Shown: positions 26,387 through 36,640, counted from the stretch's first letter. The stretch: DNA of 64,000 nucleotides from Pontibacillus chungwhensis (GCF_030166655.1 NZ_CP126446.1:3348001-3412000), one strand, 5' to 3'. Made by a program: numbers and translations. The notes: generated by a model from the letters alone, not told the origin.

Positions 26387-26745
26387 TGGTGGAGACGGTG
26401 GGAGTCGAACCCACGTCCAGAGATATCGTTACAATAGCTTCTACGAGCGTAGTCAGCATATTATATTTCGCTAACAATTCGACCTACTGACAGGCTTCCT
26501 TGCAGCTAACCTTATTGGTCTCTTCGTTCATCCTAAGGTGGCGAATGAACGCGTAGCCCACTTAAGTTTGAGACCCTTCAATCTACCACATGGGCGATGG
26601 CAGGAAGGATCCTCTAGATCAGCTTATGCAGCTGCTAGAGAGAAATTGTTTTCTTTGCCAGTTATTATTGGCATGGCGCTTTACGAGTCGCCAATCGGCC
26701 CGCTACTAGAGCACGACCTATCCCTGTCGAATCCGTAACGTCCCC
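26387..26745 (-). ncRNA. ssrA: Transfer-messenger RNA (tmRNA)
   Basis: About 359 nt. The 5' end GGGGACGTTACGGATTCGAC and the 3' end GGTTCGACTCCCACCGTCTC plus CACCA are the tRNA-like halves. The tag frame (26624-26659) starts at a GGC resume codon and reads GKENNFSLAAA then stop, so the full tag is Ala plus eleven residues. A terminator hairpin (CCACCAAT with ATTGGTGG and a T run, 26366-26393) overlaps the CCA end. tmRNA rescues stalled ribosomes with SmpB, whose gene lies 135 bp upstream on the same strand. The open frame on the plus strand at 26538-26738 is a shadow. Confidence 0.96.
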
Positions 26746-26880
26746 ATGTAAATGGTTCCTTTAACGGAAGATGAGCTCTGAATGGCTCACCATTTATATG
26801 CCGTATCGTTTCAACGACAATACTTAGTATAACATAAAATGCGATTTTAGCAACGGATATGAATTGGTATCTTTTGTAAG

Positions 26881-27345
26881 TTAATATCCGCTATTTTTTA
26901 TCGCGCGGTCAATATCGCGTTTTGCTTGTTTACGTTTCAAGTCTTCACGCTTATCATATTTCTTCTTACCCTTACCAAGACCAAGCAAAACTTTTGCAAC
27001 TCCATTTTTTATATACATTTTTAATGGAACTAAGGAATACCCTTGCTGTTGTGTTTCACCAATTAAGCGGTTGATCTCTTTACGATGAAGAAGAAGCTTC
27101 CGCATTCTTGTAGGTTCGTGGTTAAACTGATTTCCCTGTTCATAAGGAGAGATATGCATATTATGAAGGAACACTTCCCCCTTATTCACACGTGCGAAGC
27201 TGTCTTTCATATTCACTCTGCCAGCTCGAATAGACTTAATCTCCGTCCCTTTCAGAACAATGCCGGCTTCGAATGTATCCTCTATAAAGAAATCATGACT
27301 GGCTTTTTTATTTTGTGCGATTGCATTTCCTTTACCTTTAGGCAT
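26881..27345 (-). CDS. smpB: SsrA-binding protein SmpB
   Basis: 154 residues, the normal length. The conserved start [29 protein letters not shown], the middle [13 protein letters not shown] and the C-terminal basic tail [23 protein letters not shown] (which folds as a helix in the mRNA channel) are all present. It binds the tRNA-like part of tmRNA and delivers it to stalled ribosomes. GGAGGATA precedes ATG 27345. It lies in the usual secG-est-rnr-smpB-ssrA order, interrupted here by one GNAT gene on the opposite strand. Confidence 0.97.
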   Translation of the reverse strand: MPKGKGNAIAQNKKASHDFFIEDTFEAGIVLKGTEIKSIRAGRVNMKDSFARVNKGEVFLHNMHISPYEQGNQFNHEPTRMRKLLLHRKEINRLIGETQQQGYSLVPLKMYIKNGVAKVLLGLGKGKKKYDKREDLKRKQAKRDIDRAIKNSGY

Positions 27346-27503
27346 AAGCGTATATCCTCCTCATTTTGCGTAAACAATATTGTATCAAAAAATGGCCTCA
27401 ATTCCAATTATAATGGGCGCATCAGACTTTCTAATAGACAAATAAGTTGTCATTGTGCGACTATTTAAATTGGGAAAAATGAACATCGGAAGTGGGTGAC
27501 CCT

Positions 27504-28385
27504 ATGGAAACAGAATTAGTAACGCTTCGAAAGTTAACAGCAGACGACTATAACGCTCTACAAAACATGCAGACTGGCATGGAAGATGACTATGTTGTAC
27601 GCATCTTCCATAACCTCCTTGAACGTGAAAATAACGTTATGTATGGACTTTTTGATCAGGATCAAATGATTGCCATATCAGGTTACACGATCTTTTCTAA
27701 TAAATTTGCCATGCTCGGACGCTTACGAACCGACATCCGATATCGGGGCAAAGGATACGGAACCGAAATTCTACGGGCGATAATTGAAGAGCTGAGAACG
27801 ATTCCTTCAATTGAATTTATCAGCGCCAATACTCAGCTCCATAACTTCTCTGCGCGGAAGGCCTTAACGAAACTTGATCTGCCCCACATCACGACTCTTC
27901 ACCCTTTCATCCTTAAAGATCCTTCACTCGTAAAAGGGACTAAGGGGAAGGTATGGGACACGATTGAGTCCGTTCAAGAAAAGCGACAATTTCTTCAATC
28001 ATTAAAAGAGAATGCGCTAGGGGCATTCCCTTACGAAGCCTATTATCCTCTGCCATTTGATGATTCATTGTTAACAGATGAATACCTTCAAGATGGCACG
28101 TTTTACGTAAATGAAGATCAAACCCGTTTCCTTTTCTGTAAAATAGATCAAAAAGGAAACCTCTACCTTAATACAAAGTATTTCTGGAATGATCACTTCC
28201 AGCAACCAGGACTCTTTGAAACGATTCTTCATGAATGGTCAAAACACGAAGAGATTTACGGAGCTTGGATAGATGTTTCGAAAGAAGCTGCAGATACGTT
28301 TTCAATCGATGCTTTTGAAACACAAGACCCTTGGCTCTTATATGGGTTTAAGCTTCATGAACATAAGACAGGTAACTGCCAATAG
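27504..28385 (+). CDS. GNAT-family N-acetyltransferase
   Basis: About 293 residues. The N-terminal 150 residues are a GNAT domain, with the acetyl-CoA loop in RLRTDIRYRGKGYGTEILRAI (the R/Q-x-x-G-x-G/A type) and FISANTQLHNFSARKALTKL. The C-terminal half (about 155-293) has the aromatic-rich pattern of a second, degenerate domain. ATG 27504 is preferred over GTG 27492, though neither has a strong ribosome site. It is the only plus-strand gene between smpB and rnr, so it looks inserted into the conserved ssrA region. The acceptor substrate is unknown. Confidence 0.75.
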   Translation: METELVTLRKLTADDYNALQNMQTGMEDDYVVRIFHNLLERENNVMYGLFDQDQMIAISGYTIFSNKFAMLGRLRTDIRYRGKGYGTEILRAIIEELRTIPSIEFISANTQLHNFSARKALTKLDLPHITTLHPFILKDPSLVKGTKGKVWDTIESVQEKRQFLQSLKENALGAFPYEAYYPLPFDDSLLTDEYLQDGTFYVNEDQTRFLFCKIDQKGNLYLNTKYFWNDHFQQPGLFETILHEWSKHEEIYGAWIDVSKEAADTFSIDAFETQDPWLLYGFKLHEHKTGNCQ

Positions 28386-28400
28386 AGCAGTTACCTGTCT
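28366..28400. terminator. Bidirectional intrinsic terminator
   Basis: AGACAGGTAACTGC pairs perfectly with GCAGTTACCTGTCT. The left arm lies inside the last codons of the GNAT gene and the hairpin serves the converging rnr transcript too. Confidence 0.9.
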
Positions 28401-28405
28401 TTTTG

Positions 28406-30751
28406 TTATTTTTTCTTGCCTTTTTTCTTACCTTTAGGGACCCCTTTATTCTGGTAGAATGGCTTACTGCCTTTCTTCCCTTTTGAGCCCTTCTGATCTT
28501 TTTGGCCACGACCTTCACCCTGGCGCTTATCCTTTTTAGGACCGTTCGGTTTGTCTTTACGTTTTGCATGAATAACTTTCGGACGATCGGGTCTTGAAGA
28601 TCGATTCTTTTCTGGCGGAGCCATACCAACCAGTTCAAAGTCAACGACCCGTTCTTCAAGGTCTACTTTCTCAACACGAACGGTTACTTCATCACCAATT
28701 CGGAAGACCTTACCGGTTTTCTCTCCGATCATTGCATAAGAGCGTTCATCAAAATGATAATAATCATCCGTCAGATAACTAACGTGCACAAGTCCTTCTA
28801 CGGTATTTGGCAATTCAACAAATAACCCAAACCCAGTTACAGAACTTACAACACCTTCAAATTCCTGACCAATCTTATCTTGCATGAACTCTGCTTTCTT
28901 AAGATCATCCGTTTCCCGTTCTGCATCTACGGAACGACGCTCACGATCAGATGAATGACGAGCGATTTCCGGAATTTCTTCCTTCCAATGCTTTCTCGTC
29001 TGCTGATCGAGCTTTCCTTCAATAATGTACGTGCGAATTAAGCGGTGTACAATTAAGTCAGGATAGCGTCGAATCGGTGATGTGAAGTGAGTGTAGAATG
29101 GTGAAGAAAGACCAAAGTGGCCAAGGTTGTTCTCATCATAACGAGCTTGCTGCATGGAGCGAAGCATCAGTTTAGAGATCACCATATCTTCATGCGTGCC
29201 TTTCACCGCTTCAAGTAGTTCCTGCAATGCTTTCGGATGAACATCATTGGAAACCCCTTTAACGGAGTAACCGAAGTTTGTAATAAACTCAAAGAAATGC
29301 TGTAGCTTTGATTCATCCGGCTCTTCGTGAACACGGTGAATAAACGGAACATCCATCCAGTGGAAGTGCTCATCAACCGTTTCGTTTGCCGCTAGCATAA
29401 ATTCTTCAATTAAACGTTCAGCTACAGAACGCTCACGTAAAATAACATCTTGTGCTGTGCCTTCATCATCAACCAGAACTTTCGCTTCTTTGAAATCGAA
29501 GTCAATCGCGCCGCGCTCCATACGCTTTTTACGTAGGATCGACGCTAGGTTCTCCATATCTTTAAACATCGGCACAAGGGTTTCATAACGCTCTTTCAGT
29601 TCTTCATCGTCATCCACTAAGATGCTTTTTACATCAGCATACGTCATACGTTCGTTCGTTTTAATCACACTCTGAAAGATCTCGTGATTAACAACCTCAC
29701 CATTTGAGTCGATCTCCATCTCACAAGAAAGGGTAAGGCGATCAACTTGTGGGTTTAAAGAACAAATGCCGTTTGATAAACGATGAGGAATCATCGGAAT
29801 CACTCGGTCCACAAGGTACGTACTTGTCCCTCTGTCACGAGCCTCTTTATCAATCGGTGAACCTTCTTCTACATAGTAACTTACGTCTGCGATGTGAACA
29901 CCAAGGTGATAGTTACCGTTATCCAGCTTACGGCAAGAAATCGCGTCATCTAAGTCTTTCGCATCCGCGCCGTCTATCGTTACAATTTGTTCATCACGTA
30001 AGTCACGGCGATTTTTGATCTCTGAAGGATCAATTTCATCAGGGGTATTCGTTGCCTGCTCCAGAACTTCTTGAGGGAAATCTGACTGAATCCCGTGTTT
30101 ATGAATAATCGCCAGGATATCAATCCCTGGGTCATTCTTATGGCCAAGAATCTGGATCACTTCTCCTTCGGCGCTCATTCGACCTTCTGGATACTTCGTT
30201 AAACGAACAATAACCTTATGCCCATCAACCGCTCCATTTGTGGCTGTCTTCGGAATAAAGATATCATTCGGAATACGTTTGTCATCTGCAATTACGAATC
30301 CGAAATAACCATTGTCATCATACGTACCCACGATTTCTTGTGTGCTTCGTTCTAAAATACGAATCACAATTCCTTCAGGGCGTTTTCCTTCGTCACCTTT
30401 TGAATCCACGCGCACAAGAACCCGGTCATTATTCATCGCAGATTGAAGATCAGAATGGTGTATGTACACATCATCCTTATCATCTTCATCAGGTATTAAA
30501 AACGCGAATCCTTTTGCATGCATCTGAATCTTACCGCGAACTAAATTCATCTTTTCAGGAAGCCCATAACGATTCTTACGTGTTCGTACAAGCTCTCCTT
30601 CTTCTTCTAATTGATTTAAAGCCTTCATTAATGTTGTAAAATCTTCTGCACTTCCATGCTCGACCAACTCTTCAATCTCCTGTACGGATAGAGGCTTAGA
30701 GTCATGTTCATGGAAGTATTCGAGTACCTGTTTCTTTAACTGGTCACTCAC
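28406..30751 (-). CDS. rnr: Ribonuclease R
   Basis: About 781 residues. In order: an N-terminal helix-turn-helix-like region, two cold-shock domains ([35 protein letters not shown]), the RNB catalytic domain with the metal-binding Asp cluster in [16 protein letters not shown], an S1 domain ([25 protein letters not shown]) and a lysine-rich tail. It is a processive 3'-5' exonuclease that degrades structured RNA and works with SmpB-tmRNA. AAGGA lies 9 nt before GTG 30751, which is the likely start although the frame is open to 30814. It is co-transcribed with the carboxylesterase gene. Confidence 0.95.
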   Translation of the reverse strand: MSDQLKKQVLEYFHEHDSKPLSVQEIEELVEHGSAEDFTTLMKALNQLEEEGELVRTRKNRYGLPEKMNLVRGKIQMHAKGFAFLIPDEDDKDDVYIHHSDLQSAMNNDRVLVRVDSKGDEGKRPEGIVIRILERSTQEIVGTYDDNGYFGFVIADDKRIPNDIFIPKTATNGAVDGHKVIVRLTKYPEGRMSAEGEVIQILGHKNDPGIDILAIIHKHGIQSDFPQEVLEQATNTPDEIDPSEIKNRRDLRDEQIVTIDGADAKDLDDAISCRKLDNGNYHLGVHIADVSYYVEEGSPIDKEARDRGTSTYLVDRVIPMIPHRLSNGICSLNPQVDRLTLSCEMEIDSNGEVVNHEIFQSVIKTNERMTYADVKSILVDDDEELKERYETLVPMFKDMENLASILRKKRMERGAIDFDFKEAKVLVDDEGTAQDVILRERSVAERLIEEFMLAANETVDEHFHWMDVPFIHRVHEEPDESKLQHFFEFITNFGYSVKGVSNDVHPKALQELLEAVKGTHEDMVISKLMLRSMQQARYDENNLGHFGLSSPFYTHFTSPIRRYPDLIVHRLIRTYIIEGKLDQQTRKHWKEEIPEIARHSSDRERRSVDAERETDDLKKAEFMQDKIGQEFEGVVSSVTGFGLFVELPNTVEGLVHVSYLTDDYYHFDERSYAMIGEKTGKVFRIGDEVTVRVEKVDLEERVVDFELVGMAPPEKNRSSRPDRPKVIHAKRKDKPNGPKKDKRQGEGRGQKDQKGSKGKKGSKPFYQNKGVPKGKKKGKKK

Positions 30752-30798
30752 TATATCCACCGTCCTTCTAGGAATCCTTATTCTTATAGTGTTATCTA

Positions 30799-31548
30799 TT
30801 ATTCCACTGTCCAATCAAGTGATTCTAAGAAGTTGTAAATATCTTCGTGAAGTTGATCACGCTCTTTGTCCAGCGTAATAGCATGTCCAGATTCTTTATA
30901 CCATTTAATATCCTTATGATCCGTTTCCACTTGATCATAAATATAGTTGGCACTATCTGTGTTAATCACTTCGTCTTGTTCAGCCTGAATGACTAATGTC
31001 GGAGCGTAAATCGTGTCCACTTCATCGTGAACTTCTTTAATCAACTTGCCTAACTCTTTAAAAGTTTGTGTGGAATCATCTAATAACTCATTCATTTCCT
31101 GTTCAATTGTTTCTTCTGATTTCTTCTCTAACTGTTTAAATTCTCTTACGAACTGCTTGAAGCTCTTCGTTAGTTGTTCTTCATTGTCAAAGAACATCGG
31201 TGTACACATCGTGGTAATCCCCTTCACCTGATTCGTATACGTCAGTTTAAGACCGAGGGCTCCACCGAGAGATAATCCAGCAATTGCAATTTCTTCATAT
31301 CCCAGGTCACGAAGGTGCTCAAAACCTTCTTTAGCACTTTTCCACCAGTCTTCAGGAGTCGTTTTCACCAACTCCTCCGGAGGCTGGCCATGACCTTTAT
31401 AAATAGGTGCATGGGTGGTATACCCTTTCTTCTCCAAATAACGGCCAAGCATGCGTACATCCGCAGAATGACCCGTAAATCCATGTAATAATAATACCGC
31501 GCGATTTCCCGCTTCAAACGTGAATGGTTCTGGTAGTTTGATTTGCAT
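30799..31548 (-). CDS. est: Carboxylesterase (Est30/YvaK type)
   Basis: About 249 residues of the alpha/beta-hydrolase fold. The oxyanion region [16 protein letters not shown], the nucleophile elbow GLSLGGALG (Ser about 94), the Asp in [13 protein letters not shown] and the His in [13 protein letters not shown] give a complete catalytic triad, close to Geobacillus Est30. It hydrolyses short-chain esters in the cytoplasm. The frame is open to 31746, but AAGGAG before ATG 31548 and the family start MQIKLPEPF show the true start. It lies between secG and rnr as in Bacillus, with an 870-bp array-containing gap upstream. Confidence 0.9.
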   Translation of the reverse strand: MQIKLPEPFTFEAGNRAVLLLHGFTGHSADVRMLGRYLEKKGYTTHAPIYKGHGQPPEELVKTTPEDWWKSAKEGFEHLRDLGYEEIAIAGLSLGGALGLKLTYTNQVKGITTMCTPMFFDNEEQLTKSFKQFVREFKQLEKKSEETIEQEMNELLDDSTQTFKELGKLIKEVHDEVDTIYAPTLVIQAEQDEVINTDSANYIYDQVETDHKDIKWYKESGHAITLDKERDQLHEDIYNFLESLDWTVE

Positions 31549-31789
31549 CTTAAAGACAGCTCCTTCTGGCTCATGTTGTAGTCTGTTTAGTTTTACCCGT
31601 TGTTCTGATTCAACAGAGGAAATAGTTAGTGGGAATGAGAATGATTTCATGGTACCACGAAATGAATCATTTAGCATAAACAAAGTCCACATGTCAGGAA
31701 CCCTAAAACTCAATTCCCTTAAATTTTTTCGTGAAAACCATTCCATTTCATTTAAGTGAGGTGCGATCTTTGAGAAGTGAGACTGGATC

Positions 31790-32385
31790 TATTCGACACT
31801 CCGGTGTCTGTTTATTCACTGCGATCACTCTTTCTACAAAGCTTGTGGTTCTTTCTCCAGTGAGAGCAGCTTTTTCTTCACTGCGGACTGTGGTTTCTAC
31901 ATTCCGATTCTCCTTTAGACAGTGCTCGGGCTCTTTCTTCAGTGCGAACCACTTTTCTTCATTGCAATTACACCTTTCTACAGTGCGTCTTCGCTTTAGA
32001 CAGTGCTCGGGCTCTTTCTTCAGTGCGCCCTCTCTTTAGACAGTGCGCACCGTCTTTCTTCAGTCCGCCCTCTCTTTAGACAGTCCAAACCCTCTTTCTA
32101 CAGTTCTATCTACTTTTTCTTCACTGCCTCCACGCCTTTCTAGAGACCGATCTCTCTTTAAACAGTGCTCCTGCTCTTTCTTCAATCCACCTTCTCTTTA
32201 GACAGTGCGCACCCTCTTTCTTCAGTTCTATCTACTTTTTCTTCACTGCCTCCACGCCTTTCTACAGACCGATCTCTCTTTAGACAGTGCGTCCGCTCTT
32301 CAGACAGTGCAAACCCTCTTTCTACAGCCCGCCATCTCTTTAGACAGTGCACACCCTCTTTCCACAGTCCATCTTCCCAAAACCA
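31790..32385. repeat. Degenerate 20-bp tandem array between secG and est
   Basis: About 28-30 imperfect units of 19-21 bp fill this gap. On the minus strand two core types interleave, CACTGTCTAAAGAG and CACTGAAGAAAGAG (also ACTGTAGAAAGAG), each followed by six or so variable bases. The cores keep register although the spacers differ. Open frames across the array (31731-32039 and 32165-32587 on plus, 32182-32400 on minus) are low-complexity by-products. The secG terminator lies just to the right. No known element of this form is recognised. 31549-31789 holds only est promoter sequence. Confidence 0.85.
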
Positions 32386-32391
32386 TAAAAA

Positions 32392-32420
32392 AATAAGCAA
32401 CGGGAAGCCCGTTGCTTATT
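32392..32420 (-). terminator. Terminator of secG
   Basis: AATAAGCAACGGG pairs with CCCGTTGCTTATT, followed on the minus strand by a T run. The secG stop codon lies inside one arm. Confidence 0.9.
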
Positions 32421-32652
32421 GGTTAAGAATATACCCAAGTAAAAATGTAAGGACAAAAAACAGAACAGCCGTTACAATTGTTGCTTTATGCATAAAAGCA
32501 TCGATACCGCGTGCTTTTTGCTTACCAAATAATTGTTCAGCTCCCCCAGAGATCGCCCCTGAAAGACCAGCGCTTTTACCTGATTGAAGAAGAACTAACA
32601 CGATCATTGCGAGTGCATCAATCGCAAGTAATACCAACGTTACCATGTACAT
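32416..32652 (-). CDS. secG: Protein translocase subunit SecG
   Basis: About 78 residues with two membrane helices ([18 protein letters not shown] and [20 protein letters not shown]). They are joined by a loop with the conserved [21 protein letters not shown] motif. SecG is the small subunit of the SecYEG channel and assists SecA-driven secretion. AGGAGG is 8 nt before ATG 32652; a GTG three codons upstream overlaps that site. Gene order secG then carboxylesterase then rnr matches Bacillus. Confidence 0.95.
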   Translation of the reverse strand: MYMVTLVLLAIDALAMIVLVLLQSGKSAGLSGAISGGAEQLFGKQKARGIDAFMHKATIVTAVLFFVLTFLLGYILNQ

Positions 32653-32736
32653 CTGATCCACCTCCTAAAACGCTCTAATACCTAAGGATAATGTAGCATA
32701 AAACCCTACCCACAGCAACCTTTTATTAACAGAAAC

Positions 32737-32783
32737 ACTTTAGGGGAGTAAAGGGTGCCAGACACCCTTTACTCCCCTAAAGT
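32737..32783. repeat. Perfect hairpin of the GTGTCTGGCAC palindrome family
   Basis: Two 21-bp arms (ACTTTAGGGGAGTAAAGGGTG and complement) pair perfectly around a 5-nt loop. The core GGTGTCTGGCACC recurs at 56627-56647 and, with changes, at 53764-53812. It has no T tail, so it is not a standard terminator. It lies between divergent secG and fruR. Confidence 0.8.
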
Positions 32784-32842
32784 ATCTCGTTTTGAAGATT
32801 TTTCGGAGATTCCATAACTTTTCCATTGAAGGTTCTGATCGT

Positions 32843-32880
32843 TTTTGATATATTTTGATTGATTTTGAATGTTTTTGATT
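32843..32880 (+). promoter_or_regulatory. Candidate FruR operator with four 10-bp-phased repeats
   Basis: TTTTGA starts at 32843, 32853, 32863 and 32873, an exact 10-bp spacing, with TTTTGAT in three of the four. It lies 70-110 bp before the fruR start. DeoR-type sugar regulators commonly bind direct repeats one helical turn apart, so autoregulation by FruR is likely. Confidence 0.6.
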
Positions 32881-32950
32881 GCGTTTATGAAAGGGCTTCC
32901 TTTATATTAATAGTAAGAACTCATTTTACATTCGTTTCGGAGGTCACACC

Positions 32951-33703
32951 ATGCTTACACCAACACGTCATGAAATCATATTAGAACAGCTTGAGCGTTA
33001 TCAGACAGTAAAGATCCAAGACCTGGTTCACGAAACAGGTGCTTCTGAGTCAACCATTCGGCGTGACTTAAGTCAGCTAGAGAATGCGAACAAGCTCAAA
33101 AGGGTTCACGGCGGTGCCTCTTGCCTGAATCAAGCAAGTGAGGAGTTAAGCATACGCGAAAAGGCAGCTCAAAATCTAGATGAAAAGGTGGCGATCGCTC
33201 AGGAAGCAGCTTCTCTCATAAGAGACGGTGATTGTATTTTTCTAGATGCCGGTACAACAACATACCAAATGATTCCCTTTTTAAAAGGGCGTAAACTCAC
33301 CGTTGTGACAAACGGTGTTACCTTACTAGAAGAACTAACGGAAAATCAGGTCCTCACGTATTTAACTGGCGGATTTGTAAAACATAAAACGAGAGCATTG
33401 ATCGGACGAGGCGCGACGCATAGCCTTCAACAATACAGGTTTGATAAGTGCTTTCTAGGCGTAAACGGGGTTCATCCTTCTCACGGGTATACAACTCCTG
33501 ACCCAGAAGAAGCACTCGTTAAGCAAACCGTATTAACGTTGTCTCAAGAAAGATTTGTTCTAGGCGATGCTTCTAAATTAAATGAACTATCATTTGCAAG
33601 CATTGCTTCACTCCAAGAAGCAACCCTGATCACAGATGAGAAAGACCCAGAACGATTATCACCTTATCAAGCGAAAACAAACGTAAAGGTTGTGTCATCA
33701 TGA
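32951..33703 (+). CDS. fruR: DeoR-family regulator of the fructose operon
   Basis: 250 residues. The N-terminal helix-turn-helix shows RHEIILEQLERYQTVKIQDL, GASESTIRRDLSQLE and KRVHGGA. The C-terminal sugar-phosphate sensor (DeoRC) shows IFLDAGTTTYQMIPFL, VVTNGVTLL and FLGVNGVHPSHGYTTPD. FruR repressors of this type sense fructose 1-phosphate. CGGAGG precedes ATG 32951. It is the first gene of fruR-fruK-fruA and overlaps fruK by 4 bp. Confidence 0.93.
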   Translation: MLTPTRHEIILEQLERYQTVKIQDLVHETGASESTIRRDLSQLENANKLKRVHGGASCLNQASEELSIREKAAQNLDEKVAIAQEAASLIRDGDCIFLDAGTTTYQMIPFLKGRKLTVVTNGVTLLEELTENQVLTYLTGGFVKHKTRALIGRGATHSLQQYRFDKCFLGVNGVHPSHGYTTPDPEEALVKQTVLTLSQERFVLGDASKLNELSFASIASLQEATLITDEKDPERLSPYQAKTNVKVVSS

Positions 33704-34614
33704 TTTATACCGTCACCTTAAACCCTTCTATAGATTACATCATGCACGTTGATGAATTTAATGAAGGTGATTTGAACCGTGCGACAACGACGTACTACTA
33801 CCCTGGTGGAAAAGGCATCAATGTTTCCCGTGTACTAAAACGACTGGACATCACGAACACGGCACTTGGATTTATCGGTGGTTTCACAGGGCAATTCATT
33901 CAGAATTTCCTTGAATCAGAAGAGGTTAAACACCAGTTCATTGATACGGATCAATATACACGTATTAACGTGAAACTAAAATCCAACCAAGAATCTGAAA
34001 TCAATGGCCCAGGACCTTCTATTACAGAAGCACAGCAACAGCAACTGCTAGACCAGGTCAACAGATTAGAGAAAGATGACTATCTAGTTGTTGCAGGTAG
34101 CATTCCAAAAACAATACCAGCTAACTTCTACAATGAAATGGCTAAGAGATGTGCTGATAAAGGAGCTCATTTCATCGCTGATACTTCTGGAAAAGCTCTA
34201 GAAGAACTAGTTGGCACACCTACCTTCTTGCTGAAGCCAAACCATCATGAACTAGGTGAATTATTTGATACAACCATTGATTCTCCACTAAAAGCTATCA
34301 CCTTCGCTAAACAACTAGTAGCTGAGGGAGCTACGAACGTCATTGTTTCAATGGGCGGAGATGGTGCAATCTTAGTAAATAAAGACCATGCTTATTACGC
34401 AAACGTTCCAAAAGGAGAAGTGAAAAACTCTGTTGGAGCAGGTGACTCGGTTGTATCAGGATTTTTAGCCGAATATGTCAAAACAAACAGCTTAACAGAA
34501 GCTTTTGCCAATGGCGTAGCTTGTGGAAGCGCAACAGCATTTAGTGACGACTTAGCCACACGTGAATTTGTGGAACAACTTAGAAAAGAGATTACGATTG
34601 AGGATTTAAACTAG
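33700..34614 (+). CDS. fruK: 1-Phosphofructokinase
   Basis: 304 residues of the PfkB ribokinase-like family. MIYTVTLNPSIDYIMHVD and the YYPGGKGINVSRVLKRL block bind the sugar phosphate. SVGAGDSVVSGFLAE near residue 245 carries the catalytic Asp and the anion hole. It phosphorylates fructose 1-phosphate to fructose 1,6-bisphosphate in the cytoplasm. The start overlaps the fruR stop (ATGA), showing translational coupling, and fruA follows after 15 bp. Confidence 0.95.
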   Translation: MIYTVTLNPSIDYIMHVDEFNEGDLNRATTTYYYPGGKGINVSRVLKRLDITNTALGFIGGFTGQFIQNFLESEEVKHQFIDTDQYTRINVKLKSNQESEINGPGPSITEAQQQQLLDQVNRLEKDDYLVVAGSIPKTIPANFYNEMAKRCADKGAHFIADTSGKALEELVGTPTFLLKPNHHELGELFDTTIDSPLKAITFAKQLVAEGATNVIVSMGGDGAILVNKDHAYYANVPKGEVKNSVGAGDSVVSGFLAEYVKTNSLTEAFANGVACGSATAFSDDLATREFVEQLRKEITIEDLN

Positions 34615-34629
34615 AGGGAGGGCATCAAC

Positions 34630-36585
34630 GTGAAAATTACAGACTTGTTAAAACAAGACACGATGATTTTAGAGCTTGAATCAAGTTCAAAAGCTGATGT
34701 CATTGACGAGCTGGTTTCGAAACTAGATGAAGCTGGCCGGTTAAATGATAAGGAAGAATTTAAGCAAGCTATCTTAGCTCGTGAAGAGCAAAGTACGACA
34801 GGAATCGGGGAAGGCGTTGCCATTCCTCACGCTAAAACAGCAGCCGTTAAAGAGCCAGCGATCGCATTCGCACGCTCACAAGAAGGCGCGGACTATGAGT
34901 CTCTAGACGGTCAACCAACGCACTTATTCTTTATGATTGCAGCTTCTGAAGGAGCGAACCAGGCTCACTTAGAAACGCTTTCAAGCCTATCATCATTATT
35001 AATGGATACTGAGTTCCGTCAAAAGCTTTTAAACGCAGAATCAAGAGACGAAATTGTTGAGCTTATTGATGCGAAAGAAAAAGCAAACAGCGACGAAGAA
35101 GAAGCGGAAGCAGAAGAAGCAGCAAATGAAAGCCAGAATCAAGATGCTTCATCTGATGAAGAGCCTTATGTTATTGCTGTTACCGCTTGTCCTACTGGTA
35201 TCGCTCATACCTATATGGCCGCTGATAAGCTAAAAGAAACGGCTAAAGAAATGGGCGTCAAAATCAAAGTTGAAACGAACGGCTCTAGCGGTGTGAAGAA
35301 TGCTCTAACATCACAAGATATCGAGCGTGCTAGCGGAGTCATTGTTGCAGCAGACATCGAGGTGCAAACGGACCGCTTTAAAGGAAAACCTGTTGTCATG
35401 GTTCCCGTTGCAAAAGGAATTCACGAACCGAAAGAATTAATCACCAAAGCAAAAGAAGGCGACGCTCCAACGTATCAAGGAAGCGGCCAGTCATCAAGTG
35501 AAGATGGCGAAGGAAGCGGAGAGAAAACAGGGATTTATAAGCACTTAATGAACGGTGTTTCGAATATGCTTCCATTCGTTGTTGGTGGCGGTATCTTAAT
35601 TGCCTTATCGTTCTTATTCGGTATTAACGCAGCTGATCCAGAGAGTGATCAGTACAATCGCTTTGCAGAAATGCTAAGCATCATTGGTGGCGGGAAAGCC
35701 TTCTACCTACTTGTTCCTGTCCTAGCTGGTTTCATCGCTCAAAGCATTGCTGGACGTCCTGGACTTGCTCCTGGTATGGTTGGTGGTTTAATTGCCACAA
35801 CTACAGGCGCTGCTGATGGTGGTTCTGGTTTCTTAGGCGGTTTACTTGCTGGTTTCTTAGCTGGTTATTTAATGCTACTGATTCAAAAAGGTTTAAAAGT
35901 ATTACCAGATGTATTAGACGGATTAAAACCTGTACTTCTCTATCCTGTACTTGGTCTATTCTCAACTGGTATCCTTATGCTTCTAGTCAATCCATTCCTT
36001 GTATCCATTTATACGGCATTAAGAGATGGATTAGATAGTCTTGGTTCATTCGGAATTGTTGTCGGATTAATTATTGGTGGTATGATGGCTGTTGATATGG
36101 GTGGCCCTGTAAACAAAGCGGCTTACACATTCGGTATCGCCATGCTTGACGCTGGAAACACAATGCCAATTGCAGCTGCTATGGCTGGCGGTATGGTTCC
36201 TCCGTTAGGTCTTGCTCTAGCTACAACGTTCTTTAGAAATAAATTCTCTGCACAAGAAAGAGAAACAGGTAAAACAGCTTACGCAATGGGCGCAACGTTC
36301 ATTACAGAAGGCGTAATCCCATTCGCAGCAGCTGACCCTGGACGTGTTATCCCAGCTTCTGTTGTTGGTTCGACCATTACAGGTGGACTTGTGTACTTGT
36401 TCAACCTGCACCTTCTTGCCCCTCACGGCGGTATTATCGTAATTCTTACGGGAGCGGTTAAGACTGGTGGCGAAGCCGGAAATGCTCTTCTAGGCGGTGC
36501 GTTATACATCGCAGCTGTATTAATTGGTTCAATTGTTACAGCAATTCTTGCAGGTGTCTTGAAAAAACCTGTGCAAAAAGGGTAA
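34630..36585 (+). CDS. fruA: PTS fructose transporter, EIIABC
   Basis: 651 residues in the order EIIA, EIIB, EIIC. EIIA (1-150) has the phosphorylated His in GVAIPHAKTAAVKE. An acidic linker (DEEEAEAEEAANE) leads to EIIB (about 175-275), with Cys in TACPTGIAHTYMAADKL. EIIC (about 300-640) contains the membrane channel, with GGPVNKAAYTFG and FITEGVIPFAAADP. It imports fructose as fructose 1-phosphate. The GTG start at 34630 is supported by GAGGGAGGG upstream. ptsH begins 55 bp downstream, so the whole fru-pts group is probably one transcript. Confidence 0.95.
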   Translation: MKITDLLKQDTMILELESSSKADVIDELVSKLDEAGRLNDKEEFKQAILAREEQSTTGIGEGVAIPHAKTAAVKEPAIAFARSQEGADYESLDGQPTHLFFMIAASEGANQAHLETLSSLSSLLMDTEFRQKLLNAESRDEIVELIDAKEKANSDEEEAEAEEAANESQNQDASSDEEPYVIAVTACPTGIAHTYMAADKLKETAKEMGVKIKVETNGSSGVKNALTSQDIERASGVIVAADIEVQTDRFKGKPVVMVPVAKGIHEPKELITKAKEGDAPTYQGSGQSSSEDGEGSGEKTGIYKHLMNGVSNMLPFVVGGGILIALSFLFGINAADPESDQYNRFAEMLSIIGGGKAFYLLVPVLAGFIAQSIAGRPGLAPGMVGGLIATTTGAADGGSGFLGGLLAGFLAGYLMLLIQKGLKVLPDVLDGLKPVLLYPVLGLFSTGILMLLVNPFLVSIYTALRDGLDSLGSFGIVVGLIIGGMMAVDMGGPVNKAAYTFGIAMLDAGNTMPIAAAMAGGMVPPLGLALATTFFRNKFSAQERETGKTAYAMGATFITEGVIPFAAADPGRVIPASVVGSTITGGLVYLFNLHLLAPHGGIIVILTGAVKTGGEAGNALLGGALYIAAVLIGSIVTAILAGVLKKPVQKG

Positions 36586-36640
36586 AGTAGAGTAATGTGT
36601 TCATATTAAAATTTATAGAAAAAGATCAGGAGGTATCTGT

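Noticed and set aside
26538-26738. Plus-strand open frame of 66 codons
   Set aside because: It lies wholly antisense to tmRNA, whose conserved ends and tag are unambiguous.
31731-32587. Long plus-strand open frames across the 20-bp array
   Set aside because: Low-complexity products of the repeat; unit length varies between 19 and 21 bp, so no peptide repeat is conserved.
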